Below are positions 10,555-22,965 of a DNA stretch of 64,000 nucleotides, one piece after another (position 1 is the stretch's first letter; every line of letters starts with the position of its first letter). The notes beneath the pieces are model-generated. The model did not search any database and was not told the origin of the DNA. It worked only from the letters and a program-made list of their open reading frames with translations. Source of the stretch: Acanthosepion esculentum (lineage: Eukaryota > Mollusca > Cephalopoda > Sepiida > Sepiidae). Position numbers and translations under genes: made by a program. Location of the stretch: positions 85,482,073 through 85,546,072 of the forward strand of contig OZ038510.1 of NCBI GenBank assembly GCA_964036315.1, written 5' to 3'.

Positions 10555-10880
10555 ATTTAATTATAATGGTTGGCCGCCCGTTTTCGAATATAATTGACTG
10601 CTAGCGGGGTGGGATTAAAATCCCCGCCCCTGTTCAGAACTATTTGTGTTTCTTCAATACTCACAGAGTTCATCTGTACTTTATAATACAACTATGCTGA
10701 GCAGACCTTAAGACTTTTGAAGTGAGAGTTCATCATTTGACATGATCAACAATTTGAACCAAACCAGTACGCTCAAAGCCTCGGTCACGATGACTTGTGA
10801 CTACGTTCGTGCTAGCATAAACATTGATGAACTGTTCCGTCAGCCCAAATTCATTGAGGTGCGGTTTTCAGGCATTCTCC
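10555..10880 (+). repeat. Dispersed repeat, copy 1 of 2
   Basis: Shares phrases with 45590-45880: AACTATGCTGAGCAGRCCTTA, GATCAACAATTTGAAC/GATCAATAATCTAAAC, CACGATGACTTGTG and TGTTCCGTC. Function and family are not recognised. Confidence 0.55.
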
Positions 10881-11938
10881 AACTAGATTAGCTTATTAAT
10901 ATTAACCTACGTTGAAGCACTAGTTTTGAAACTCTAAGCATGGTTTAAATTCATATTATCAAGTTTAACTTACAAATAGGACCACTCTGTAAAAATCATT
11001 GCGTGCATTGAAAAAAACCCATCATTGTCTGTATAAATGATAGCCTGTGTCAAGACCAGGGGTCGATTCTTATCAGTAAAAGTCCGTTTCTTATCGCAGC
11101 CGCAATATCTCGCACGCTAACTGCCCTAGTCGGCAGGGAACTATAAAAACAGGCCGGTTCCAAAGGCGTAAAGGCATTGTGCTTTCGCAGGAAAGGTTGG
11201 TACCTTCCAGGGAAATATAGCTGCTGTCTAGATAAGTCATGACAAGGGAAGGGCAGAAGAAAAAAATAAAGCAGAGCTTTCAGTTAGATCCGAAATCAAA
11301 CACAAGAAAGAAAGAAAGAAAGAAAGAAAAAAGATTTACACGAAGTGAGTTACACACCAGGGGAAGATATTTATGTGTAGAGATCAGTGACGTCGTGACC
11401 TTTGGCTGACCCTGGAAAATTAGGCTAAAACTTGAAGAAATAAATTTCCCAAATATTAAAAGATCAAAGACCTTTATGAAACGATTTATTATATAGGAAT
11501 GTTTCAAGGTTAAATAATTTGCCCCGAGCCATTTGTTTATTTATTTTTGCTAGTAGGGCGTTTTCAGATCCTATGGGCATCAGAGATTGACTTGTCAAAT
11601 GAATTAATAATAAATAAAAGCAGATTTCTGTTTATTTATTTAAAATCAAAAGTTTTATTGGGGGAAAAGGCGATGTTGCGTACGTATCACAGAATTTAAC
11701 AGACTCTGCTGAAAAGAAACCTTTTTATCTTATTTTTTACTTTTGTTTGATGCGCATATTTTACCGCGTTTTTGATAAGTTATTTAGTCTGTGGAAATTC
11801 TGTGCACAGTGAGAGTCAAACTCGTGACAATGTTCTGCAATACATACTCAACTTCGTTTACAATTGCTCACATATGATGGCATCTATAATCAGGATAGAA
11901 TTAAAAAGTTATTAATACGTTCATGTAATAAAAGAAAA
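10880..11938. other. Unassigned spacer
   Basis: Apart from a short (GAAA)n at 11306-11330 I see no repeat family, coding frame or RNA gene. A minus-strand frame at 11280-11507 has no recognisable features. Confidence 0.4.
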
Positions 11939-11939
11939 A

Positions 11940-14900
11940 AAGAAGACGACAGTAAATACGAGTCAAAATTAATAATAATGGCTGATAATGCTTCATCTAA
12001 TAAAAAATGAAGATGAAAGTAAATACTAGACAAAAATTAATAATAATGGCTGACAATTCTTCATCTAATAAAAAATGAAGATGAAAGTAAATACTAGTCA
12101 AAAATTAATAATAATGGCTGACAATGCTTCATCTAATAAAAGTGAAGATGAAAGTAAATACTTGTCAAATATTAATAATAATGGCTGATAATGCTTCATC
12201 TAATAAAAAATGAAGATGAAAGTAAATACTTGTCAAAAATTAATAATAATGGATGATAATGCTTCACCTAATAAAAAATGAAGATGAAAGTAAATACTTG
12301 TCAAATATTAATAATAATGGCTGATAATGCTTCATCTAATAAAAAATGAAGATGAAAGTAAATACTTGTCAAAAATTAATAATAATGGATGATAATGCTT
12401 CATCTAATAAAAAATGAAGATGAAAGTAAATACTTGTCAAAAATTAATAATAATGGATGATAATGCTTCATCTAATAAAAAATGAAGATGAAAGTAAATA
12501 CTTGTCAAAAATTAATAATAATGGATGATAATGCTTCATCTAATAAAAAATGAAGATGAAAGTAAATACTAGTCAAAAATTAATAATAATGGATGATAAT
12601 GCTTCATCTAATAAAAAATGAAGATGAAAGTAAATACTTGTCAAAAATTAATAATAATGGATGATAATGCTTCATCTAATAAAAAATGAAGATGAAAGTA
12701 AATACTTGTCAAAAATTAATAATAATGGATGATAATGCTTCATCTAATAAAAAATGAAGATGAAAGTAAATACTTGTCAAAAATGAATAATAATGGCTGA
12801 TAATGCTTCATCTAATAAAAAATGAAGATGAAAGTTAATACTTGTCAAATATTAATAATAATGGATGATAATGCTTCATCTAATAAAAAATGAAGATGAA
12901 AGTAAATACTTGTCAAAAATTAATAATAATGGATGATAATGCTTCATCTAATAAAAAATGAAGATGAAAGTAAATACTTGTCAAAAATTAATAATAATGG
13001 ATGATAATGCTTCATCTAATAAAAAATGAAGATGAAAGTAAATACTAGTGAAAAATTAATAATAATGGCTGACAATGCTTCATCTAATAAAAAATGAAGA
13101 TGAAAGTAAATACTTGTCAAATATTAATAATAATGGCTGATAATGCTTCATCTAATAAAAAATGAAGATGAAAGTAAATACTTGTCAAAAATTAATAATA
13201 ATGGATGATAATGCTTCATCTAATAAAAAATGAAGATGAAAGTAAATACTTGTCAAAAATGAATAATAATGGCTGATAATGCTTCATCTAATAAAAAATG
13301 AAGATGAAAGTTAATACTTGTCAAAAATTAATAATAATGGATGATAATGCTTCATCTAATAAAAAATGAAGATGAAAGTAAATACTAGTCAAAAATTAAT
13401 AATAATGGCTGACAATGCTTCATCTAATAAAAGTGAAGATGAAAGTAAATACTTGTCAAATATTAATAATAATGGATGATAATGCTTCATCTAATAAAAA
13501 ATGAAGATGAAAGTAAATACTAGTCAAAAATTAATAATAATGGCTGACAATGCTTCATCTAATAAAAGTGAAGATGAAAGTAAATACTTGTCAAATATTA
13601 ATAATAATGGATGATAATGCTTCATCTAATAAAAAATGAAGATGAAAGTAAATACTAGTCAAAAATTAATAATAATGGATGATAATGCTTCATCTAATAA
13701 AAAATGAAGATGAAAGTAAATACTTGTCAAAAATTAATAATAATGGATGATAATGCTTCATCTAATAAAAAATGAAGATGAAAGTAAATACTTGTCAAAA
13801 ATTAATAATAATGGATGATAATGCTTCATCTAATAAAAAATGAAGATGAAAGTAAATACTTGTCAAAAATTAATAATAATGGATGATAATGCTTCATCTA
13901 ATAAAAAATGAAGATGAAAGTAAATACTTGTCAAAAATTAATAATAATGAATGATAATGCTTCATCTAATAAAAAATGAAGATGAAAGTAAATACTAGTC
14001 AAAAATTAATAATAATGGATGATAATGCTTCATCTAATAAAAAATGAAGATGAAAGTAAATACTTGTCAAAAATTAATAATAATGGATGATAATGCTTCA
14101 TCTAATAAAAAATGAAGATGAAAGTAAATACTTGTCAAAAATTAATAATAATGGATGATAATGCTTCATCTAATAAAAAATGAAGATGAAAGTAAATACT
14201 TGTCAAAAATTAATAATAATGGATGATAATGCTTCATCTAATAAAAAATGAAGATGAAAGTAAATACTTGTCAAAAATTAATAATAATGGATGATAATGC
14301 TTCATCTAATAAAAAATGAAGATGAAAGTAAATACTTGTCAAAAATTAATAATAATGGATGATAATGCTTCATCTAATAAAAAATGAAGATGAAAGTAAA
14401 TACTTGTCAAAAATTAATAATAATGGCTGATAATGCTTCATCTAATAAAAAATGAAGATGAAAGTAAATACTAGACAAAAATTAATAATAATGGCTGACA
14501 ATTCTTCATCTAATAAAAAATGAAGATGAAAGTAAATACTAGTCAAAAATTAATAATAATGGCTGACAATGCTTCATCTAATAAAAGTGAAGATGAAAGT
14601 AAATACTTGTCAAATATTAATAATAATGGCTGATAATGCTTCATCTAATAAAAAATGAAGATGAAAGTAAATACTTGTCAAAAATTAATAATAATGGATG
14701 ATAATGCTTCACCTAATAAAAAATGAAGATGAAAGTAAATACTTGTCAAATATTAATAATAATGGCTGATAATGCTTCATGTAATAAAAAATGAAGATGA
14801 AAGTAAATACTTGTCAAAAATTAATAATAATGGATGATAATGCTTCATCTAATAAAAAATGAAGATGAAAGTAAATACTAGTCAAAAATTAATAATAATG

Positions 14901-16262
14901 GATGATAATGCTTCATCTAATAAAAAATGAAGATGAAAGTAAATACTTGTCAAAAATTAATAATAATGGATGATAATGCTTCATTTAATAAAAAATGAAG
15001 ATGAAAGTAAATACTTGTCAAAAATTAATAATAATGGATGATAATGCTTCATCTAATAAAAAATGAAGATGAAAGTAAATACTTGTCAAAAATTAATAAT
15101 AATGGATGATAATGCTTCATCTAATAAAAAATGAAGATGAAAGTAAATACTTGTCAAAAATTAATAATAATGGATGATAATGCTTCATCTAATAAAAAAT
15201 GAAGATGAAAGTAAATACTTGTCAAAAATTAATAATAATGGATGATAATGCTTCATCTAATAAAAAATGAAGATGAAAGTAAATACTAGTCAAAAATTAA
15301 TAATAATGGCTGACAATGCTTCATCTAATAAAAAATGAAGATGAAAGTAAATACTTGTCAAATATTAATAATAATGGCTGATAATGCTTCATCTAATAAA
15401 AAATGAAGATGAAAGTAAATACTTGTCAAAAATTAATAATAATGGATGATAATGCTTCATCTAGTAAAAAATGAAGATGAAAGTAAATACTTGTCAAAAA
15501 TTAATAATAATGGATGATAATGCTTCATCTAATAAAAATGAAGATGAAAGTTAATACTTGTCAAAAATTAATAATAATGGATGATAATGCTTCATCTAAT
15601 AAAAAATGAAGATGAAAGTAAATACTTGTCAAAAATTAATAATAATGGTTGATAATGCTTCATCTAATAAAAAATGAAGATGAAAGTAAATACTTGTCAA
15701 AAATTAATAATAATGGATGATAATGCTTCATCTAATAAAAAATGAAGATGAAAGTAAATACTTGTCAAAAATTAATAATAATGGATGATAATGCTTCATC
15801 TAATAAAAAATGAAGATGAAAGTAAATACTTGTCAAATATTAATAATAATGGCTGACAATGCTTCATCTAATAAAAAATGAAGATGAAAGTAAATACTAG
15901 TCAAAAATTAATAATAATGGCTGATAATGCTTCATCTAATAAAAAATGAAGATGAAAGTAAATACTTGTCAAATATTAATAATAATGGCTGATAATGCTT
16001 CATCTAATAAAAAATGAAGATGAAAGTAAATACTTGTCAAATATTAATAATAATGGCTGATAATGCTTCATCTAATAAAAAATGAAGATGAAAGTAAATA
16101 CTAGTCAAAAATTAATAATAATGGCTGACAATGCTTCAGCTAATAAAAAATGAAGATGAAAGTAAATACTTGTCAAATATTAATAATAATGGCTGATAAT
16201 GCTTCATCTAATAAAAAAATGAAGATGAAAGTAAATGCTTCATCTAACAAAGAATGAAGAAA
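11940..16262 (+). repeat. 68-bp satellite, about 63 tandem copies
   Basis: The unit runs from a variable ACTTGTC/ACTAGTC through AAAAATTAATAATAATGG, a variable GATGATAATG/GCTGACAATG, then CTTCATCTAATAAAAAATG and AAGATGAAAGTAAAT. Each unit contains the inverted pair CTTCAT..ATGAAG. Length is mostly 68 bp; units with the AAAAGTGAAG variant are shorter. A rare block of variants (ACTAGACAAAA, ACAATTCTTC, AAAAGTGAAG in sequence) occurs at 12026 and again at 14471. This indicates a higher-order duplication of about 2445 bp. No frame crosses it. Confidence 0.97.
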
Positions 16263-16486
16263 AAAGTTTATATTAGTGAAAAAAATCATGTTTTTCTAGG
16301 CGGAAATGTTGTTCAACAAGTAATAATCTTTCGTAGGAAGCCGACTTGACCCGATTACGACAATTATTAATTCGGTATTGAACGGGCCATTCAGATTTTC
16401 CCACATTTTTCCGGCATAGTGTGCATTTTAATAAGTAAATTATGTTATGACTCTATAGTTAAAGTTGTGGTAGATTTTGAAAGCAG

Positions 16487-16488
<2 letters not shown>
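16262..16488. other. Spacer after satellite
   Basis: Decayed satellite remnants to about 16290, then unrecognised sequence. Confidence 0.4.
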
Positions 16489-16560
<72 letters not shown>

Positions 16561-16595
16561 GTGCGCGTGTGTATCTGTGTGTGAGTGTGTGTGTA
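16488..16595. repeat. (TA)n followed by (GT)n-rich tract
   Basis: About 35 TA units followed by GTGTGTGAGTGTGTGTG. Confidence 0.97.
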
Positions 16596-16599
16596 AATA

Positions 16600-16905
16600 T
16601 TCTCAGATGGCTTGTATCTGTAGAAGAGACAAAATGAATAAAAAGAGACGAGAGGAAGAACACTGCTTAACCGGCGCGTCTCGTCCTCCTGTGGACCCTA
16701 TCAAGGCAATGCAGGATCTTTATGCAGCATGTGTTTATATAATCAGAGCCGGGGATGCCATTGGTTTATCACGGCTTGTAAATTTGTGAATGTTCATGAA
16801 TATTCATCAGGTGGTTGAATGGTCACTCAAAGCATGTGGAAGGCATATTATGTAATAATTCAAAGTCTGGCAAAATGTCAAGAATATTTTATGAATATTG
16901 TGTGG
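16600..16905. other. Unassigned spacer
   Basis: A 76-codon frame begins in the GT tract (16559-16789) but shows no recognisable domain. Nothing else is supported. Confidence 0.35.
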
Positions 16906-16912
16906 ATTGTGA

Positions 16913-17173
16913 TTAGATTGTTGTGCTATGAGATGAACGTTTGTGCTGTATGTCTGAAGTGTTCGATTTGGTCGTTTTCTTTCGATTTTTCGATTTATGA
17001 TCGTATATCTTGGCTTGGAAAAGTAGTAATTCTGTTAGTATTTCTGTTGGAAAAAAATCGGTGCGTAGATTGATATTTTGATAATATTCGAGGTCGGCAC
17101 TCACGAGGATTTTCCTTCTGAACAAATTACTTTCTCTTTTGATGAGTGTGGCATTTTTTACATCAAAATTGTG
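16913..17173 (-). pseudogene. Penelope-like element, C-terminal end of GIY-YIG domain
   Basis: The minus strand reads DHNFDVKNATLIKRESN then RRKILVSADLEYYQNINLRTD-like sequence. It is the same block as DHNFDVKK at 18834 in the plus-strand PLE. The upstream two-thirds of the protein is missing. The fragment is fused directly at 17173 to the PLE 5' repeat unit (17178-17300), indicating one large internal deletion. Confidence 0.7.
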
Positions 17174-17174
17174 G

Positions 17175-17660
17175 TCTCCGTCAATATTTCTGAGATGAGG
17201 TATTATGTACACTATTTACATTATTCGGACTATTGTCCTCATCTTTGTTGCCATATTTATCACAATGTTTCGGCCGTTGTACACTCCGGCATTCTTCAGA
17301 TGCTTAGAATGGTGAACTGAACCCAAACTCTTTGGGTCCTGTCACTGGATCAAGGACACATCGCACAGTGGATATAGGCGTTTGTTAGATCTAGTGACAG
17401 GACCCAAAGAGTTGTGAGTTCAATACCTGGTTAAGGCAATGGAGAACTTGGAGAGGTGAATTAACAGGAGATAACTGATAACTGACATCCATTAGACATG
17501 ACACGTGTAACTAGAACAGTTTACCCTAACGAGCGAAATAAAAGGCTCAGTTCGACATTCCAACCATCTGAAGAAGGCCTGAGCGTACAACGGCCGAAAC
17601 TTCATGAATTTGGCAACAAAGATGAGGACAATAGTCCGAATAATGTAAAATTGTGGTCGT
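17175..17660. mobile_element. Head-to-head pair of PLE 5' terminal repeats
   Basis: The left unit (17178-17300, minus) carries CTGAAGA, helix II (GCCG..CGGC around GAGTGTACAA) and GAAAC at 17268-17298. The right unit (17500-17660, plus) carries CTGAAGA at 17568-17574 and GAAAC at 17596-17600. Between them lies a partial palindrome (GGGTCCTGTCACTGGATC with its complement at 17392-17411). Each unit points into its own PLE coding remnant: minus at 16913-17173, plus at 17790-18928. Confidence 0.7.
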
Positions 17661-17789
17661 ATTTATTTCTGTGCATGACTATTGCAATTGTTAAATGCCC
17701 CTCCCTTCAGCACTATTCGTCCATCACACATAAAATAGTCACGTGACCTCCCAAACAAATTTAGAAATCATAGAGATAAAAAAACAAAT

Positions 17790-18928
17790 ATAAGGCCAGT
17801 TTAGACATAAAATCTCTATCCACAAACGTCCCTATAGAGAAATTCCTAAATCTACTAACGACACACTTAGCAAATACCGAAATATCATTACCTATCCCCA
17901 CACGTAAAATCCTCAAATTATGCCAGCTAATCACCAAGGTTTCTAAACTTTCGATAACCACTTCTATCGATAAAAATTTAGATTACCTATAGGATCTCTT
18001 CTCAGCAGCGTTCTCGCTTGTCTATTTTTAGAATGTCTAGACATTTGCCCTTTCAAAACATTCTTCTACAAAACCCTTATTTCACATATATAAACGACTC
18101 CCTACTAATATACCCACAAAACAATATTTTAACAGATCTTGTCAACCTACTCAAGAGCGTTGAACATACAATAGACCACACCTTTGAACCTGAAGCTAAC
18201 TTCACTATTCCCTTCCTACATATCATGTTACACAGAAACGATAGCGAACTGACGTTTACAGAAAAGCTACCAACAAAAATTACCTGGTCAACTTCTACTC
18301 AAACCACTCCTATAATATTAAATCCAGTATAATTATCGGTTTCTACTTAAGAGCATTAAGTATTTGCAGCTGCCAATACCTACCCAAAGAAGAAACACAC
18401 ATAGAAAACACACTAAAAAAAACTCCAATATGATTATCACTTCATCCGCAAAGTAAAGTGAAAGGCACAAAAATACACGACCGCAACAAAAATAAAAACA
18501 TTATTAACAATAATGTATTAAACAAAAATAGACAGATAACACTACGTAGCAACTCTATAACATCCACTATGCAGAACATCTTATCCAATCTAAACAACAT
18601 CTAAATGGCCACAATCACTTCCAAAACCGTTATGGATGTGATCAGAAATAAAAACACCTATAGCAATAATAATCCAGAATCCGGTATATATGAAACAAAT
18701 TGCCAAAACTGTTCCTCAGAATACATTGGGGAAACATGCAGAAAATTAAAAAAAAAAGTTATCTATGAACAGAAAAGGTACTTCATGAATAGGAATTTAA
18801 CAAATACACCAGTCATCCACAGAAATGAATTCGACCACAATTTTGATGTAAAAAAATGTCACACTCATCAAAAGAGAAAGTATTTTACTCAGAAGGAAAA
18901 TCTTAGACATTGCCGTCATCATATATGA
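17790..18928 (+). pseudogene. Penelope-like retroelement: decayed reverse transcriptase and GIY-YIG endonuclease
   Basis: The RT palm is readable in three frames. LDIKSLSTNVPIEKFLNLL (about 17800-17860) is the motif A region. GSLLSSVLACLFLECLDI (about 17990-18045) is the MGSPLS motif B region. FTYINDSLLIYPQNN (about 18078-18120) is the YxDD motif C with Asn in place of the first Asp. NFTIPFLHIMLHRND follows. After several stops (18330-18600) the endonuclease frame at 18605-18928 shows SGIYETNCQNC, SEYIGETCRKLKKKV and DHNFDVKK, matching GIY, YIG, the Arg-bearing helix and the C-terminal strand. At least three frame changes and the YIND substitution mark it as dead. It lies directly downstream of the PLE repeat unit at 17568. 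Confidence 0.8.
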
Positions 18929-19011
18929 TCAAAATATCAATCTACGCCGCGTAGATTTTTTCAATTTTACTCGTGTAACTTACCCTCTTTCCTCGTCGCT
19001 TTATACATAAT

Positions 19012-19030
19012 CTATCTACCTACCTACCTA

Positions 19031-19066
<36 letters not shown>
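19012..19066. repeat. (CTAC)n and (TA)n tract
   Basis: Four CTAC units followed by about 18 TA units, then GAGAGAGAG. Confidence 0.9.
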
Positions 19067-19067
<1 letters not shown>

Positions 19068-19079
19068 AGAGAGAGTGAT

Positions 19080-19562
19080 CCTTGCTAAAATCCAAAGAAA
19101 AATCAGCACTACTATTGGTCCTGATCTGGCATCTCGGTTTCAATCACTTTCTCACTGTCGTAAAGTTCCTTCTCTCTGCATTTTCTAAAAATACTTTCAT
19201 GTCAAATGTTCGGATGAGCCGTTCGCCATGGTATTTAGACTTTATAAAATTTAAGCGCAGTACTAGATTGGCAGGTAGGTCTCATCAATCTACAGTTGAA
19301 TTGGTTACATCAAACCGGAAATTCTATGCTAACAGTTTCATTTCTCGCACTTCCCTCTTCTTCCGGTTTCTTGTTTTCTAGGCAACTTTAATCTTCAAAA
19401 ATTGAAATGCAATGTCAAATGCTATCGACTGTCCTCCTGATTACTCTTCTATTGTTCTCGCTCCTTAGTACTGTTTCTGTTTTCTAATTGTTCCACACCC
19501 AGTAACCCCTTGTGTCGTAGTGGCTTTACTGCCTTGCTTGGGGTGAACTCGATTATAAAAAA
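19080..19562 (+). pseudogene. LINE 3' end with 3' UTR and tail
   Basis: The coding part reads FQSLSHCRKVPSLCIF then KYFHVKCSDEP, followed by FKRSTRLAGRSHQ in another frame. It is the same family as 63.8-64.0 kb, with frameshifts. The 3' UTR includes CAATGTCAAATGCTATCG. The element ends with CCCTTGTGTCGTAGTGGC and CTTGCTTGGGGTGAACTCG then an A-rich run, giving the most complete 3' terminus of this family in the window. Confidence 0.75.
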
Positions 19563-19679
19563 GAAGATATGGCTGAGAAAAAAAAAACATTTGGACGTGT
19601 CTCTCATGAAAAAATATTCCACTAAAGAAACTGCCGTATAAAAAGGATAAATTGAATATGAAATATTTCAAAAAAGTCT

Positions 19680-20060
19680 AATCGAAATATTACAAAATGG
19701 ATTTGTCTTTTTACGGCTTATCAACCCGTTACAGGTTATTTAAAGCCAGAAAATATTTTAAATTGTAAGAACGTTTTGGAGATGATAATGATTTACTGTG
19801 TTTTGTGGTTTATATTGCCTTACGGCATATCAACACCTCCATGGGTTATTTGATGCCGACAAGATTTTTAGGATGGGTTCGTATGAATAGAATATATATT
19901 CTTTGTAAGAAATCAGTTTGTAGGAGATTTGGTTTAGTTTATTTTGTCTTACGGCATATCGACATCTCAACGGATTATTTAATGCCGACAAGATTTTTAG
20001 GATAGGTTCATATGAATAAAATATGTATTCTTTGTAAGAAAATAGTTAGGAGATCTAGTT
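19680..20060 (+). repeat. Second copy of the 126-bp tandem repeat
   Basis: Nearly identical to 1-384, including AACGTTTTGGAGATGATAAT and TTACGGCATATC. It again lies beside a LINE 3' tail, so the two may have moved or duplicated together. Confidence 0.8.
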
Positions 20061-21195
20061 TTATTGACGTTTTTTTGTAAAGAGGGTTTTTGTCGAGAGT
20101 TAAATGTATCGCTTGTAATTATTTTCACAAATGCATTCCTGATAATATTAGTTTTTCAAAAAATGCATTGATCGTAATATTTTTGTTAAAAAATATGTTG
20201 GTGATAACATTTATTTATTTTTTACAAAAATCTATTGCTAGTAATTATTCTATTACAAAATTGTATTACCGGTATTTTTTTTATCAAAAATGTATTGCTG
20301 GTATTTTTTTTCAAAATATATTGCTGGTAATTTTTTTTACAAAAATGTGTTGCTGGTAATGTTTTCTTAACTATATTACTGGTGATATAGTCTTCTTCAA
20401 AAAGTATTTCTGGTAATATTTTTTCCAAAACGTATTGCTTGTAAAATTTTTGTGTTTTGTAAAAATGTATTGTTGGTAATTTTTTTAAATGTTTTGCTTG
20501 TAATATTTGATAATTTTTTTTTTTTAAATGTATTGATGGAAAATATCTTTTCAAAAAATTATTGCTGATAATATTTTTGTTTTGTTTTCATTCCCAATTA
20601 TATTGTTGATAATATTTGTTTTGAAAAATCTATTGCTAATTTATTTTTCAAAAATGTGTTGCTGGTAATATTTTTTTCAAGAATGTATTGATGGTATTTT
20701 TAATGTATTGCAAGTATTTTTTTTCGAAAATGTATTAATGGTAATATTTTTTTTCCTGGTAATATTTTGATTTTTTCAAAATTATATCGCAGGTAATTTT
20801 TTTTTTCAAAAATGAATTGCTGGTAATATATTTTACAAAAATGTATTGCTGGTAATATTTTTGTTTTCAAAAATGTGTTACTGGTATTATCATTTTTTTT
20901 TTTTTCAAAAATCTTTTGATATTATTTTTTTAAATATATTGCTGGTAATATATTTGTCATTTTCAAAAATGCCTTAATGGAATTTTTTTTTTTGAAGAAT
21001 GTAGTGTCGGTAACTTTTCTTTTCAAAAATGTATTGTTGGTATTTTTATTTTCAAAAATGTATTGCTCGTACTATTTTTATTCAAAAATGTTTTGCTTGT
21101 AATTTTTTTTTTAATGTATTTTTAATTTTTATTGCTGGTAATGTTTGTTTTTTTTCAAAATGTATTGCTGATAATATTTCTTTTACAAAAACGTA
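20060..21195 (+). repeat. Diverged minisatellite of about 30 bp
   Basis: Repeats of the form CAAAAATGTATTGCTGGTAA with variable T runs, roughly 35 copies. A short reversed relative lies at 57895-57985, and the 27-bp array at 59.3-62.0 kb has a related core. Frames inside it are artefacts. Confidence 0.85.
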
Positions 21196-21204
21196 TCGTT
21201 CCCT

Positions 21205-21236
21205 CTTTCTCCCTACCCCCTCTCTCTCTCTCTCTC

Positions 21237-21302
<66 letters not shown>
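21205..21302. repeat. (CT)n / (CTGT)n microsatellite
   Basis: CT runs with an internal CTGT block. Confidence 0.97.
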
Positions 21303-21303
<1 letters not shown>

Positions 21304-21411
21304 AATGAAAAGAACGTGCCGTCTTTCCTTGCTATTTAAAAAATAATTAAAAAAATATGACTGAGAAATTGGAGGTATTGACGAGAGTTAAACTTCAGAA
21401 TTTTTCATTAT

Positions 21412-21530
21412 TTTACCCCAAACAAGGCAATAATGCCACTAAGACGCACGGGGTTACTGGGAGTGAAAGAGAATGAGAAAACTTTAGCGAGTAGAAAGGT
21501 CAATAAAAGAACAGGTTTAACGAAGACAAA
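21412..21530 (-). mobile_element. LINE 3' tail, reverse orientation
   Basis: CCCCAAACAAGGCAATAATG and CGCACGGGGTTACTGGG are the reverse complement of the LINE tail at 19500-19550. Only the 3' terminus is present. Confidence 0.6.
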
Positions 21531-21559
21531 AAATAAACTTGGAAGACAGAAGATGGCGA

Positions 21560-22455
21560 TGGATGTTGCATTTAATTCTTTTTCAAGATTCTAGGTAGAA
21601 ATTATTAGAATAGAACATACTGTTGCATCAAGCTAATTCAACAGTAAAACGGTGGGACCTATCTGCCAACCTAGTAGTATGGCTAAATTCATGCCATCCC
21701 TGCACTAATAAGGAAAGCTCATCAGAACAATTCACCTGAAAATATTTAAAGTTAAGGAAGTTTCGTGGGAAAGTGACTGAAGTCGATATACCAGATCGGG
21801 TTCGATTATTGTAGAGTAATTAAACATGGTTAAGTGTATAACAAATTTTGCAATAAACAATATCAAACGAAGGATAAAACCAGGGCAAAAATATTACGAA
21901 GCAAATAATATATGCATGACAACAGCAGGCAAAGCAACAGTAAGGAGGCAAACATATTCACAAACTAAGAATGGTCAACAGAAGAAAGGGATACAGACTA
22001 GTGATATCAGTGTTCTAACTTTAAGACGAGAAAAAATCAGGTATATAGCGGGTGAGACCGACAAGTTGTTTATGTTATTGGCTAGGAAGAAATCCCAGCA
22101 TGCAGCTGTATAATTTGCTTAGATATTTGGGGAATATGAACCAACAATTGGATTTTATTAAGAACCTCGAGATGAATAGCATGACCACCAGAACAGATAT
22201 GGCAACGGTATTCAATGCACGGGCGATTGATAGATTTATAAGCGTGCACGCTGTATTCTGACGAGAAAAAATTGTCTAGATCCACAGAGTGAATCAACTT
22301 ACCTAGCAGTAGAACTAGCAATTGATGCAATATAATCACTCCACTTCATGTCAGTGGGAAGCATGAACCCAAGAAGACGTAAAGTGTTCGTCACTTGGAG
22401 GTTAGCATCAGTCATGATGATCGCAGGTAGAAAAGTATTATATAGAAAGAAAATG
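21560..22455 (+). other. Unassigned region with a 95-codon frame
   Basis: A frame at 21826-22113 (starting MVKCITNFAINNIKRRI) is rich in Lys, Gln and Thr and of normal complexity, but I do not recognise it. It may be a fragment of a retroelement ORF. No promoter or splice context supports a gene. Confidence 0.25.
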
Positions 22456-22965
22456 ATTAACTACCGTCATCATTTTTCTCTACCACCGTTCAACCGGTAT
22501 CTCGGCATTAGATCATTTTTATCTACCACCGTTCAACCGTGGTTGGGCATTATGTAATTTTTCTCTACCACCGTTCAACCGGTATCTCGGCATTAGATCA
22601 TTTAGAAATGTATTATATAGAAAGAAAATGATTAACTACCGTCATCATTTTTCTCTACCACCGTTCAACCGGTGGTTGGGCATTATGTCATTTTTTCTAC
22701 CACCGGTGTTTAGCTATTATGTAATTTTTTCTGTACCACCGTTCAACCGGTACCTCGGCATTAGATCATTTTTCTCTACCACCGTTGAACCGTGGTTGGA
22801 CATTATGTAATTTTTCTCTACCACCGTTCAACCGGTATCTCGGCATTACATCATTTTTATCTACCACCGTTCAACCGGTGGTTGAGCATTATGTCATTTT
22901 TCTCTACCACCGTTCAACCGGTGGTTGGGCATTATGTCCTTTTTCTCTACCACCTGTCGTGTTCA
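22455..22965 (+). repeat. 43-bp minisatellite, about 12 copies
   Basis: Units carry CTACCACCGTTCAACCGG followed by either TATCTCGGCATTAGATCA or TGGTTGGGCATTATGTCA, then TTTTTCT. A 60-bp flank segment is itself duplicated (22440-22500 and 22612-22670). Confidence 0.9.

Noticed and set aside
11940..16262. CRISPR-like array
   Set aside because: Units are contiguous 68-bp satellites without unique spacers, in eukaryotic sequence.
21826..22113. 95-residue protein-coding gene
   Set aside because: Normal complexity, but no recognisable domain, no start or splice context and transposon debris on both sides. Left as unassigned.
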